Assembly (NCBI GenBank): GCA_902781045.1
Contig: CACZHT010000028.1
Coordinates: 1 to 39,032, forward strand
Direction: 5' to 3'
Source: an uncultured Bacteroidales bacterium
GTDB lineage: Bacteria; Bacteroidota; Bacteroidia; Bacteroidales; Muribaculaceae
Length of the DNA: 39,032 bases
A program made the position numbers and the translations under genes. The notes beneath the pieces were generated by a model, which was not told the origin of the DNA, searched no databases, and was given only the letters and a program-made list of their open reading frames with translations. Below, in pieces: positions 1-7,733 of the stretch; the first letter of the stretch is position 1; each line of letters begins with the position of its first letter.

Positions 1-350
1 TCCCGTAGGAGTCTGGTCCGTGTCTCAGTACCAGTGTGGGGGACCTTCCTCTCAGAACCCCTACGCATCGTAGCCTTGGTGGGCCGTTGCCCCGCCAACT
101 AGCTAATGCGCCGCATGCCCATCCCCGGACGAAATTCTATCACATGGCCGTCATGCGGCGGCCATGCATACGGGGCATTAGTCCGCGTTTCCGCGGGTTA
201 TTCCCCAACCGGGGGCAGGTTGCATACGTGTTACTCACCAGTGCGCCGGTCGCCGGCGGAAGTATTGCTACCTCCCCGCTGCCCCTCGACTTGCATGTGT
301 TAAGCCTGTCGCTAGCGTTCATCCTGAGCCAGGATCAAACTCTTCGTTGT
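1..350 (-). rRNA. 16S ribosomal RNA, 5' part (3' part beyond window edge)
   Basis: Read on the minus strand, positions 344-320 give the universal 16S start (GAAGAGTTTGATCCTGGCTC). This is followed by the Bacteroidetes-like AACGCTAGCGACAGGCTTAA, and at the left edge by the conserved ACTCCTACGGGA region. By alignment to the E. coli start, base 1 should lie near 350. About 350 bases of roughly 1,500 are present, and the gene continues out of the window to the left. The short open frames inside it are not genes. Confidence 0.97.
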
Positions 351-506
351 TAGTTATGTCATTTCTCTTTCTTTTCAGAAAAAAATTGATGGACATGCGC
401 CGAATTGAGTCCGCCCCGTGGCCCGGTGATGATTTCCTGCTTTATCTCTTGGGTAGTCGTGAATTGAGCGGGGACAATCTTTCTTGTCCCTTGTTCTCTC
501 TTGTAC

Positions 507-539
507 TACAGGTACAACCACTTTTCCGAACCGACCAAA
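507..539 (-). promoter_or_regulatory. Candidate rRNA operon promoter
   Basis: On the minus strand TTTG (539-536) is followed after 21 bases by TACCTGTA (514-507), a six-of-eight match to the TAnnTTTG -7 box. The position, about 160 bases before the 16S start, suits an rRNA leader. The -7 box lies within a small inverted repeat, TTGTAC-N5-GTACAA (501-517). A leader hairpin GGGACAA-N6-TTGTCCC follows at 471-490. The rest of the 350-750 gap has a GC-rich stretch (about 600-680) in which I see no gene. Confidence 0.5.
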
Positions 540-695
540 TTTTTCGGCGACTTTTTTTCAAAAAAAATCACTGAAGGGCTGCACACCTTAATAATAAAGG
601 CCACGGCGCAGCCGGGGCATGGCGAACGGCCTGGCGGAGCGGGCCGAGGCGGAGAGGGCCGGCGGAGGGGTGATGCGGACGATAATAAATGATAA

Positions 696-727
696 TTTGC
701 GGGAATGGGGGGAAAGTTGTAAATTTG
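696..727 (+). promoter_or_regulatory. Promoter of gmd
   Basis: TTTG at 696-699 and TAAATTTG at 720-727 are separated by 20 bases. This matches the Bacteroidetes -33/-7 promoter. Transcription would begin around 733, giving a leader of under 20 bases before the gmd ATG at 750. Confidence 0.7.
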
Positions 728-749
728 CAGCGGAAATAAATACACTGAC

Positions 750-1814
750 ATGAACGAAACAAGACATAAGGTGGCCCTGATCACGGGCATCACGGGGCAG
801 GACGGAAGCTATCTTGCCGAATTCCTGTTGGAGAAGGGCTATGAGGTGCATGGCACACTGCGGCGCAGCAGCAGCTTCAACACCGAGCGCATTGAGCATC
901 TTTACCTAGATGAATGGGTGCGCGACATGAAGCAGAGCCGACGCATCGAGCTGCACTATGCCGACATGACCGACTCGAGCAGCCTGATACGCATCATCGA
1001 GAAAATCAAACCCGATGAAATCTACAACCTGGCGGCACAGAGCCATGTTAAGGTGTCGTTCGACGTGCCAGAGTACACGGCCGATGTCGATGCCACGGGC
1101 ACGCTGCGACTGATAGAAAGCGTACGCATCGCCGGGCGGGCCGACGTGACCAAGATTTACCAGGCCAGCACGAGCGAGCTGTATGGCAAAGTGCAGGAGG
1201 TGCCCCAGAGCGAGACCACGCCCTTCTATCCCCGCAGCCCCTACGCCGTGGCCAAGCTGTATGCCTTCTGGATCATGAAGAACTACCGCGAGAGCTATGG
1301 TATGTATTGCGTGAACGGCATCCTTTTCAACCACGAGAGCGAGCGTCGCGGCGAGACCTTCGTCACGCGCAAAATCACGATGGCTGCAGCCCGCATCGCC
1401 CACGGCAAGCAGGACAAGCTGTATCTGGGCAACCTGAACGCCCGGCGCGACTGGGGCTATGCCCGAGACTATGTGGAGTGCATGTGGCTAATCATGCAGC
1501 AGCCTGAGCCCGACGACTATGTAATCGCCACGGGCGAGTATCACACCGTACGCGAGTTCTGCACGCTTGCGTTCCACTATGCGGGCATCGAGCTGGAGTG
1601 GCGCGGCGAGGGCCTAGCCGAGCAAGGTGTTGACAAGGCCACCGGGCGCGTGCTGGTGGAGGTCGACCCGAAATATTTCCGACCTGCCGAGGTCGAGCAG
1701 CTGCTGGGCGACCCCACCAAGGCCAAGGAACGACTGGGCTGGAACCCGAGGAAGACCAGCTTCGATCAGCTGGTGCGGCTGATGGTGGAGCATGACTTGA
1801 TTCATAATTCATAA
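750..1814 (+). CDS. gmd: GDP-mannose 4,6-dehydratase
   Basis: Converts GDP-D-mannose to GDP-4-keto-6-deoxy-D-mannose in the cytoplasm, the first step to GDP-L-fucose. The 354-residue protein is an extended short-chain dehydrogenase. The NADP-binding loop [11 protein letters not shown] is at 12-22, the catalytic STSE at 140-143, and the Tyr/Lys pair in SPYAVAK at Y165 and K169. Length is about normal for the family. fcl follows 116 bases downstream and does the next two steps. The last residues (IHNS-stop) are encoded by the start of a TTCATAA heptad array rather than by typical Gmd sequence, so the native C-terminus appears to have been replaced. A promoter lies directly upstream, and the ATG at 750 is well placed after it. 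Confidence 0.96.
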   Translation: MNETRHKVALITGITGQDGSYLAEFLLEKGYEVHGTLRRSSSFNTERIEHLYLDEWVRDMKQSRRIELHYADMTDSSSLIRIIEKIKPDEIYNLAAQSHVKVSFDVPEYTADVDATGTLRLIESVRIAGRADVTKIYQASTSELYGKVQEVPQSETTPFYPRSPYAVAKLYAFWIMKNYRESYGMYCVNGILFNHESERRGETFVTRKITMAAARIAHGKQDKLYLGNLNARRDWGYARDYVECMWLIMQQPEPDDYVIATGEYHTVREFCTLAFHYAGIELEWRGEGLAEQGVDKATGRVLVEVDPKYFRPAEVEQLLGDPTKAKERLGWNPRKTSFDQLVRLMVEHDLIHNS

Positions 1815-1849
1815 TTCATAATTTATAATTCATAATTCATAATTCATAA
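1801..1849 (+). repeat. TTCATAA heptad array 1 (7 units)
   Basis: Seven consecutive 7-base units: TTCATAA three times, TTTATAA once, then TTCATAA three times. The array starts inside the last codons of gmd and supplies its TAA stop. Because 7 is not a multiple of 3, the array places a stop in every frame within 21 bases. The remaining bases to fcl (1850-1930) show no clear gene or promoter. Confidence 0.9.
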
Positions 1850-1930
1850 TGCTTATGGCAATGCATTATGTAGAATGGCTGAGGTGTTGCCTCGGCATAG
1901 TAGACCGATGAGAACTTTTTAGCAAAAAAG

Positions 1931-3013
1931 ATGAAGAGAGACAGCAAGATATATGTGGCCGGGCACCGTGGACTGGTGGGCTCGGCCATCTGGAACAATT
2001 TGAAGCAGAAAGGCTACACCAACCTGGTGGGGCGCACGCACAGCGAACTAGACCTGATGGACGGTATGGCCGTGCGAGAGTTTTTTGACCATGAGCAGCC
2101 CGAGTATGTGGTGCTTGCGGCGGCTCATGTGGGCGGCATCATGGCCAACCTGAAATACCGCGCCGACTTCATCTATCAGAACCTGCAGATTCAGCAGAAC
2201 GTGATTGGCGAGAGCTGGCGGCATGGAGTGAAGAAGCTGCTCTTCCTGGGCAGCACATGCATCTATCCCCGCGAGGCTCCGCAGCCCATCGGCGAGACAA
2301 GTCTGCTGACCTCACCGCTGGAATACACCAACGAACCTTATGCCATTGCCAAAATCGCTGGTCTGAAGATGTGCGAGAGCTTTAACTTGCAATATGGCAC
2401 CAACTACATTGCCGTGATGCCCACCAACCTTTATGGCCCGCGCGACAACTTCAACCTTGAGACAAGCCATGTGATGCCGGCTATGATCAGGAAGATGCAC
2501 CTGGCACGGTTGCTCAACGAGGGCGACTGGCAGGGCTTACGCACCGACCTGGACTGCCGCCCTGTGGAGGGTGTTGACGGCCGGGCGAGCGAGGCCGACA
2601 TTGAGGCGCTGCTGGGCCGCTATGGCATCATGCGCGACTCGTTGACCCTGTGGGGCACGGGTCGCCCGATCCGCGAGTTTCTGTGGAGCGAGGACATGGC
2701 CGATGCCAGTGTCTACTGCCTGGAGCACATCGACTTTGCCGACGTGCGCGGCAACGACCCAGAGGTTCGCAACTGCCACATCAACATCGGCAGCGGCATG
2801 GAGGTTACCATCGGTCAACTGGCCGAGCTGGTCAAGTCGACCGTGGGCTACTGCGGCGAACTGCGCTGGGATGCCAGCAAACCCGACGGGACGATGCGCA
2901 AACTCACCGACGTGAGCAAGCTACACAGCCTAGGCTGGCGCCACCGCATGGAGCTGGAGGACGGCGTACCTGCACTGTACCGATGGTACCGCGAGTCAAT
3001 GCACAATTCATAA
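1931..3013 (+). CDS. fcl: GDP-L-fucose synthase
   Basis: Epimerises and reduces GDP-4-keto-6-deoxymannose to GDP-L-fucose, completing the pathway begun by gmd. This supplies fucose for capsule, O-antigen or glycoprotein glycans. The 360-residue protein has the nucleotide loop GHRGLVGSAI at 11-20, GSTCIYP with S108 and C110, and the catalytic Y137/K141 in YAIAK. It is longer than the E. coli enzyme because of an inserted stretch near residues 195-235 that, as I recall, is usual in Bacteroidetes versions. The end reads MHNS-stop and lies in the second heptad array, so the 3' end seems rewritten as in gmd. It probably shares a transcript with gmd. Confidence 0.95.
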   Translation: MKRDSKIYVAGHRGLVGSAIWNNLKQKGYTNLVGRTHSELDLMDGMAVREFFDHEQPEYVVLAAAHVGGIMANLKYRADFIYQNLQIQQNVIGESWRHGVKKLLFLGSTCIYPREAPQPIGETSLLTSPLEYTNEPYAIAKIAGLKMCESFNLQYGTNYIAVMPTNLYGPRDNFNLETSHVMPAMIRKMHLARLLNEGDWQGLRTDLDCRPVEGVDGRASEADIEALLGRYGIMRDSLTLWGTGRPIREFLWSEDMADASVYCLEHIDFADVRGNDPEVRNCHINIGSGMEVTIGQLAELVKSTVGYCGELRWDASKPDGTMRKLTDVSKLHSLGWRHRMELEDGVPALYRWYRESMHNS

Positions 3014-3048
3014 TGCATAATTCATAATTCATAATTCATAATTCGTAA
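3007..3048 (+). repeat. TTCATAA heptad array 2 (6 units)
   Basis: Six 7-base units: TTCATAA, TGCATAA, TTCATAA three times, TTCGTAA. The first unit contributes the fcl stop codon. The last A of the final unit is the A of the ATG of the next gene. The array therefore fills the whole space between the two genes. Confidence 0.88.
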
Positions 3049-3671
3049 TGCACAAGGCACCAGGCCCAATTGCCGTCTTGTTCCTGTTGATAATGAGCTG
3101 CATGGTGTGCTGGGGGCAGGATGCCGGGAGGTGGTCGTTAAAGCCCTATGCAGGACTGGCATTGTACCAATTTATTGGTGACGAGGCCGACGGGTGCCGA
3201 ATGCGCCCTGGCGTGGTGGCCGGTGTGGAGGCACGCTATCGTATCAACGACTTTATGAGCGTGTCGGGAGGTGTTGAGTATGTTCCTCGCGGCTCCAACC
3301 TGCGCAACCGCGACGGCTATGTGCGCCAGGATCATATCTGCATGCCTGTTCTCGTGCACTTCCACCCCTTCGGTCCTCACATCGACTTGACCCTGGGTGC
3401 TGCACCTTCATTTGCTTTGCACAGTGTGATGCGAGCTGGTGGCCAGTTGCTCAAGAGTGACGACTTGCTCTATCGCAGCGATGTGCTTGTGCCACTTGGT
3501 GTGAGCTACTGCTTCACTAACGGTCTGAGCATCGGCGGTCGGCTAACGGCAGGGCGCAAGACCATGGTTCGGCGCGATGCGTTCTACAAGGGCGAACACT
3601 ACAACCTGCGCGGTGCCAAGGTCAACAACAACGAGGTGTCGGTGATCATAGGCTATCAGTTCAAGTTATGA
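3048..3671 (+). CDS. Outer membrane beta-barrel protein, PorT-like
   Basis: A 207-residue protein with an N-terminal signal peptide (hydrophobic segment about residues 8-22, likely cleaved after CWGQ). It is followed by alternating short strands typical of small eight-stranded barrels of the Bacteroidetes OMP_b-brl type, and it ends in the strand-like VSVIIGYQFKL. Barrels of this group sit in the outer membrane; the substrate or role is unknown. The ATG is formed at the edge of the heptad array. It overlaps the next gene by four bases (ATGA), so the two are probably translated together. It may be read from the gmd-fcl transcript. Confidence 0.75.
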   Translation: MHKAPGPIAVLFLLIMSCMVCWGQDAGRWSLKPYAGLALYQFIGDEADGCRMRPGVVAGVEARYRINDFMSVSGGVEYVPRGSNLRNRDGYVRQDHICMPVLVHFHPFGPHIDLTLGAAPSFALHSVMRAGGQLLKSDDLLYRSDVLVPLGVSYCFTNGLSIGGRLTAGRKTMVRRDAFYKGEHYNLRGAKVNNNEVSVIIGYQFKL

Positions 3672-4141
3672 AAAGATTGTTCAGCATACTGACCTTGTTG
3701 CTGGTGCTGAGCGGCTGCAAGCGTGGCGACAGCATTGAGCTATGGAATGACCTGAAAGTGGGTGACGATGTGTATCACTTCACGCTGGTCGAATTTCGCG
3801 ACGAGGACCAGATTGTGTGTACCGGCGACCGCAACGGCTACCTTGTGCTGATGCTGACGTTGGCCGACGGCACACGTGTGACCCGCAAGCACATGCTCCT
3901 GTGTCCTGAGGGCTACCATGCCGAGTATGTCTTGCCACAAGGGGCAATGCAAGCCATCCTGCACGGTAGCGATGAGCACGACGGCGAGTATCGTGGTGTC
4001 GGTGGCCGCATCGCTATCGAGCGGCACGAGTTCAAAGTCACCATCGAGATGAACAACCTGCAGCTCGTGCACCAAGACGAGAGGGGTGATACTATCGGAA
4101 TCGATGACGGCTACCTGAGCTTCGACCTGTCATTCTTTTGA
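3668..4141 (+). CDS. Putative lipoprotein of unknown function
   Basis: 157 residues with a lipoprotein signal: MKRLFSILTLLLVLSGC, a classical lipobox with Cys17. The mature part is rich in charged residues and short beta-like stretches. I do not recognise a family. The start overlaps the stop of the barrel gene by ATGA, which argues that barrel and lipoprotein form a functional pair at the outer membrane. No plus-strand terminator of its own is clear; the hairpin at 4183-4215 has its T-tract on the other strand. Confidence 0.72.
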   Translation: MKRLFSILTLLLVLSGCKRGDSIELWNDLKVGDDVYHFTLVEFRDEDQIVCTGDRNGYLVLMLTLADGTRVTRKHMLLCPEGYHAEYVLPQGAMQAILHGSDEHDGEYRGVGGRIAIERHEFKVTIEMNNLQLVHQDERGDTIGIDDGYLSFDLSFF

Positions 4142-4182
4142 GTGGTCGCAGCCGTGGCAGAACCACAGCACAAAAACTAAAA

Positions 4183-4215
4183 GGCCGGAGTCTCCGCTGA
4201 GTGGAGGCTCCGGCC
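4183..4215 (-). terminator. Rho-independent terminator of the minus-strand secreted-protein gene
   Basis: A 13-bp stem (GGCCGGAGTCTCC / GGAGGCTCCGGCC with one G-T pair) and a 7-base loop. Read on the minus strand it is followed by TTTTAGTTTTT, the usual T-tract. It lies 70 bases after the stop at 4285. It could also slow transcription arriving from the plus-strand genes. Confidence 0.8.
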
Positions 4216-4284
4216 TGATTACTGAACTAACAATGTGCTTATGAAAAAATCTCTTACTTATTGCTGTTGTTGTCGCCGTGATGT

Positions 4285-5124
4285 TTAGTGACGGCGGGCA
4301 CTGTTGTTGACTGCTCCACTCTTGTTGCCACTGGCGGTTGAGCTTGTGGCAGCCGAGACGGTGCGGTTGGACTTGCTGGCCGACTCGTTGCGGGTCACTG
4401 TCGCGTTGCCAGTGCGCACCGACCCCATCGTGCTGGTCGAGGTGACGCTGGGCTGAGTGCGAGTGGTCGTGGTGGTGACCTTGTTGCCCGAGTTGGTGTT
4501 ACCGGCACCCGTGCGAGTGGTCATGGTGACCGTGCTTTCGCTGGGGCGGGTGCGTCCGTTGGTGATTGTTCCGTTGCCGGGGTTGGTGAAGCCCCCCTTG
4601 TTGGTGCTGGTGGCTGCCGAGCTTCCGGTGCGTGTACTCAACGTGCGTCCAGTGGTGGTGGTGCCGGGCTTCTTGTCGTCAAACTTGCCCTCAAACCGGC
4701 TGGTGTTGTTGTGCCTGTACTCACCGCGGTAGGTCGTGTACACCCTGGGAGCCGAGCTATAGAAGCGGGCGCGGGGGTAGCGATCGTAGATGGTGAAGTA
4801 GAAGGAGCTGTTCACCCAGGTGATGGGGCGATAGAAGTGCTCGCTGGCCAGGAAAGTGTGCATCTGGCTGTTGGTGAGCACGTAGCTCAGTCCGCGGGTC
4901 CGGCGCTCCCAGTAGACCCCGTAGAGGTCGCCCATGACATCGACATTCATGATGTAGTCGAGGTTGATTTCGTATACGGCATCCACTTGCGCGGCGTTCA
5001 GATAGAGTTCGTAAGCCATTTTGTCGGTCAGGAACCATGCCTGCTCGCGAGCCTGGCTGTAGCTCATTGCGCTGGCCATCATAACAGCGGCCATTGCGAC
5101 GAAGGAGGTGATAAAACGCTTCAT
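4285..5124 (-). CDS. Secreted protein with Ser/Thr/Asn-rich tail, unknown function
   Basis: 279 residues from the ATG at 5124; an upstream in-frame ATG exists but would bury the signal peptide. MKRFITSF...SAMSYSQA is a signal peptide. Residues about 24-145 form an aromatic-rich domain (many Tyr, Trp and Phe, for example FHRP-like and YFTIYDRYPRARFY stretches). Residues about 150-279 are a low-complexity tail dominated by Thr, Ser, Asn, Gly and Arg with no hydrophobic core, likely disordered. I recall similar orphan secreted proteins in Bacteroidales but no assigned function. It is transcribed divergently from the T9SS cargo gene and ends at a good terminator. Confidence 0.7.
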   Translation of the reverse strand: MKRFITSFVAMAAVMMASAMSYSQAREQAWFLTDKMAYELYLNAAQVDAVYEINLDYIMNVDVMGDLYGVYWERRTRGLSYVLTNSQMHTFLASEHFYRPITWVNSSFYFTIYDRYPRARFYSSAPRVYTTYRGEYRHNNTSRFEGKFDDKKPGTTTTGRTLSTRTGSSAATSTNKGGFTNPGNGTITNGRTRPSESTVTMTTRTGAGNTNSGNKVTTTTTRTQPSVTSTSTMGSVRTGNATVTRNESASKSNRTVSAATSSTASGNKSGAVNNSARRH

Positions 5125-5195
5125 AGTTCTTGAGTGTTGTGCCTCGCCTTTCGGCTCGGCGGGTTTAACAAATGTTCTTTTGCCCTGTAATCTTG

Positions 5196-5203
5196 CAAAT
5201 ATC
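5196..5203 (-). promoter_or_regulatory. Candidate -7 box for the secreted-protein gene
   Basis: GATATTTG on the minus strand matches TAnnTTTG at seven of eight positions and lies about 70 bases before the ATG at 5124. No firm -33 box was identified. Confidence 0.4.
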
Positions 5204-5346
5204 GCGCCATAAATCGCGTGACCACTCCCCCATCCGACCAATGGGCAAGAAGCATAGCTTTTCGCCACAAAATGGTCGACAGAGAGGAGAAAACCGGCAG
5301 ACAAGTCACAAACTCTCGATAAAACCACAATTATCGCGCCGAATTC

Positions 5347-5377
5347 TTGCAAATTATCGGCAAAAAGCTTAACTTTG
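5347..5377 (+). promoter_or_regulatory. Promoter of the T9SS cargo gene
   Basis: TTG at 5347-5349 and TAACTTTG at 5370-5377, separated by 20 bases, fit the -33/-7 pattern. Transcription would start near 5383, about 95 bases before the chosen ATG. Confidence 0.65.
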
Positions 5378-5478
5378 CCACCCGATAAGTCCATCAAATG
5401 CCCCGACTGGTGCAATGGGTTCGGTCCCAGAGGCGGCATAGAACAAAATCTGTCGAACCCACAAAAGCATTATTCAAT

Positions 5479-6459
5479 ATGATTAAACGACTACTTTCGA
5501 TGATGTCATTGCTGGCCACCGGCTTGCTGATGAGTGCTCAACTGGTGGGCAACCCCACTGTGACCTACACCATCGACGAGATCAACACCGATGGCTTCAA
5601 AATCACCTTCTCGCCCAACGAGGACTGTGCCGGCTATGCGGCTTGCCAGTTTGACGCCGGCACTGCCGAGCAACAGTTTGCCATGTTCGGCACGTGGATG
5701 GGTTTCTCGACCATGGGCGACATGGTCAAGGCATGGGGCTTCAACGCCACAGCCGAGCAGCAGATGAGCTGGACTGGCGACACCCCAGGCAAGGACTACG
5801 AGGTGTATGTGCAGTGCTGGGATGTGAACGGAGCCTACGCCGACATGATCATCATCCCCATCACGACCGCCAAGCTGGGCGGTGATGGGCTTGCCGAGAT
5901 AACGATTGAACTGGGTGAGTTTGGTGGTGCCGAAGATACCGGCTACTATCAGTGGGTTGTCTACACCCCCAATGACCAGGTGAACGTCTACCACGACATG
6001 CTCATTGAGAAGAGCGCCTACGAGACCGATGAGTGGGGCGACGAGGGCATCACAGCCTATCTGACCCAAGAACAGCCCGGTGTCTATGGGTGGGACCGCA
6101 TCGGTGTAGATGAGGCCCAATGGAATGCCGACCCCGACACCGAGTACATCGCCTTTGCCATGGGCCGTAACGCCAACGACGAGTGGGGTCCCCTGGCCCG
6201 TCTGGAGTTCCGCACACCGGGTCTGTCGGGTGTCAGCGACCTGACCTCGACCAAGCCTATGATTCGCGTCACCGGCTCGCAGGTGAGTGCCCTGGGCATG
6301 CAGCCCGGCAGCGCGTTGAGCCTGTATGACCTGAGCGGCCGTCTGGTGGGCAAGACCACAGTCAGTCCTCGTGGCGATGCCAACCTGAGCATTGGCCACC
6401 TGAACAGTGGTGCCTATATTGTGACCGATGGCAAGACCAGCCACAAGTTTGTCAAGTAA
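5479..6459 (+). CDS. Secreted protein with type IX secretion C-terminal domain
   Basis: 326 residues from the ATG at 5479, chosen because it opens a signal peptide (MIKRLLSMMSLLATGLLMSA). The frame is open upstream to 5398, but that extension would bury the signal. The body is acidic and rich in aromatic residues. It may hold one or two beta-sandwich modules, including a YTIDEINTDGFKITFSPN stretch that resembles fibronectin-like edges. The last 70 residues look like a T9SS sorting domain: SALSLYDLSGRLVG, then LNSGAYIV and a Lys-rich end (HKFVK). Such proteins cross the inner membrane by Sec and the outer membrane by T9SS. The molecular function is unknown. Confidence 0.78.
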   Translation: MIKRLLSMMSLLATGLLMSAQLVGNPTVTYTIDEINTDGFKITFSPNEDCAGYAACQFDAGTAEQQFAMFGTWMGFSTMGDMVKAWGFNATAEQQMSWTGDTPGKDYEVYVQCWDVNGAYADMIIIPITTAKLGGDGLAEITIELGEFGGAEDTGYYQWVVYTPNDQVNVYHDMLIEKSAYETDEWGDEGITAYLTQEQPGVYGWDRIGVDEAQWNADPDTEYIAFAMGRNANDEWGPLARLEFRTPGLSGVSDLTSTKPMIRVTGSQVSALGMQPGSALSLYDLSGRLVGKTTVSPRGDANLSIGHLNSGAYIVTDGKTSHKFVK

Positions 6460-6481
6460 GAAGCGAGAAACCAGGAAACCA

Positions 6482-6525
6482 GATACAATAAAGCGGCTCC
6501 CACCGGGAGGCCGCTTTATTGTATC
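6482..6525. terminator. Bidirectional terminator between convergent genes
   Basis: A nearly perfect palindrome: GATACAATAAAGCGG pairs with CCGCTTTATTGTATC. The inner CTCCC/GGGAG closes an ACC loop, with one bulged G. The A/T-rich outer stem supplies a T-tract on both strands. It ends both the cargo gene (stop 6459, plus) and the transporter (stop 6543, minus). Confidence 0.85.
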
Positions 6526-6542
6526 TCATCTTATTTCAGATT

Positions 6543-7691
6543 TCAGAAAAGGCCGATGAGCAGAACAACCCAGTGAGCGACCAGTGCCGCACAAATGCCA
6601 CCTATGGTGTGCGAGATGATGGCCTTGGAAGTGAGTTCGCGATAGCCCAGCGAGTCGAGCATGGCGGTGTGCGTGCTGAGGAAACCACTCCAGCACATGC
6701 CGATGGCTGTGAACACGGCGATGGCGTTTCCATCGGCCCATCCGTGCTGCACAAAGTTTGGGATCAAGCCCAATGCCGCTCCCACCGCACCTAGTGCTGT
6801 GATGGGGAACGCCACCTGATGCGGATCGTGGAAGCCAAAGAGAAAGCCAAAGAGCCAATCCAATTTATTAGCCAACCAGGGCAACAGCTCTACCCCTTCG
6901 TAAGCCGCACCGGTGTAGGTGCCATCGGCACTGGGGCCGAATGTGAGAATCATGACAAACGTCGAGATGACCAACACTCCAGGAATGATGGCCATGCCCA
7001 CGTCGACGCCCGAACGCCCACCGTCGAGCAGCGAGTTGAGGATGCGCACAAACACCGTCTTGTGCTCGTTCTCTTTCTCCACCTCGGGAGCCTCGATGTG
7101 CTCGTCGTAGGCAGGCTCGTCGGCATAGTTTGGATGATTTTTGAGCACAAAGTGTTGCATGAGTCGTGTCGAGACGATGCAACCAACAAATGCTCCAAAG
7201 AACCCAATGAGCGGTTCAATGTAGAATCCCTGCCCCATCATGAAGATGATGACAATGAGTCCCATGCCAAAGGCTGTGCCAAAGTTGGTGAGCGAGATGT
7301 ACTGATACTTCTTAAACGCGAGAGCAAAGTGCTTCTCCTTGCTGAGCGCAATGATGGCAGGGTTATCGCTGAGAAATGTCATTACGGCTCCAAGCGACGC
7401 CATGCCCGGCAAGTTGAACAATGGCCGCATAAGCGGACGGAGAATTTTCTCAAGCAAGTCAACAACACCAAATTCGACAAAAATCTTACCCAGCGCACCC
7501 GTTATCACACAGATGCCCATCAGATAGAAAACGGTGTTAAGCAGCAAGTCGTGTGCTGTGTTCATGATGGTGTTGAGCATGGGTGCGGCACCCATCTTAA
7601 TGCCGATGCCGCCAAACATCACGACAATAACTGTCAGACAGATGATACCCCCCTGATAGTTATTGCGGATTCTTCTGAACATTTTAAGCAT
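6543..7691 (-). CDS. Polytopic inner-membrane transporter, nucleoside-recognition (Gate)-like
   Basis: 382 residues with about nine to ten hydrophobic segments, a cytoplasmic acidic stretch near residues 205-225 (YDEHIEAPEVEKENEHK), and small-residue-rich helices. The segment FLSDNPAIIALSKE and the Gly-rich second half resemble Gate / nucleoside-recognition membrane proteins; NCBI has a group called CD0519/CD1768 that this fits from memory. The substrate is unknown. It lies 42 bases downstream of the porin gene on the same strand. The two probably form an outer-membrane plus inner-membrane uptake pair, and transcription ends at the palindrome 6482-6525. Confidence 0.7.
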   Translation of the reverse strand: MLKMFRRIRNNYQGGIICLTVIVVMFGGIGIKMGAAPMLNTIMNTAHDLLLNTVFYLMGICVITGALGKIFVEFGVVDLLEKILRPLMRPLFNLPGMASLGAVMTFLSDNPAIIALSKEKHFALAFKKYQYISLTNFGTAFGMGLIVIIFMMGQGFYIEPLIGFFGAFVGCIVSTRLMQHFVLKNHPNYADEPAYDEHIEAPEVEKENEHKTVFVRILNSLLDGGRSGVDVGMAIIPGVLVISTFVMILTFGPSADGTYTGAAYEGVELLPWLANKLDWLFGFLFGFHDPHQVAFPITALGAVGAALGLIPNFVQHGWADGNAIAVFTAIGMCWSGFLSTHTAMLDSLGYRELTSKAIISHTIGGICAALVAHWVVLLIGLF

Positions 7692-7733
7692 AATTCTTTC
7701 GGTAATTGAGAATTGATAATCACTTCAGTAAGT

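Noticed and set aside
36..353. Open frames over the first 350 bases
   Set aside because: They lie within the 16S rRNA gene.
1801..1849. Heptad repeat as a CRISPR leader or origin iterons
   Set aside because: Units are 7 bases with no spacers and no initiator gene nearby; it also lacks DnaA boxes.
5125..5439. Upstream extension of the secreted-protein frame to 5439
   Set aside because: It would bury the signal peptide and cover the promoter region of both divergent genes.
5506..6444. 312-residue minus-strand frame opposite the T9SS cargo gene
   Set aside because: A shadow: the plus strand has signal peptide, sorting tail and promoter.
6819..7709. 296-residue plus-strand frame opposite the transporter
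   Set aside because: Highly charged, His-rich shadow without hydrophobic or domain pattern; the minus strand codes a normal membrane protein.
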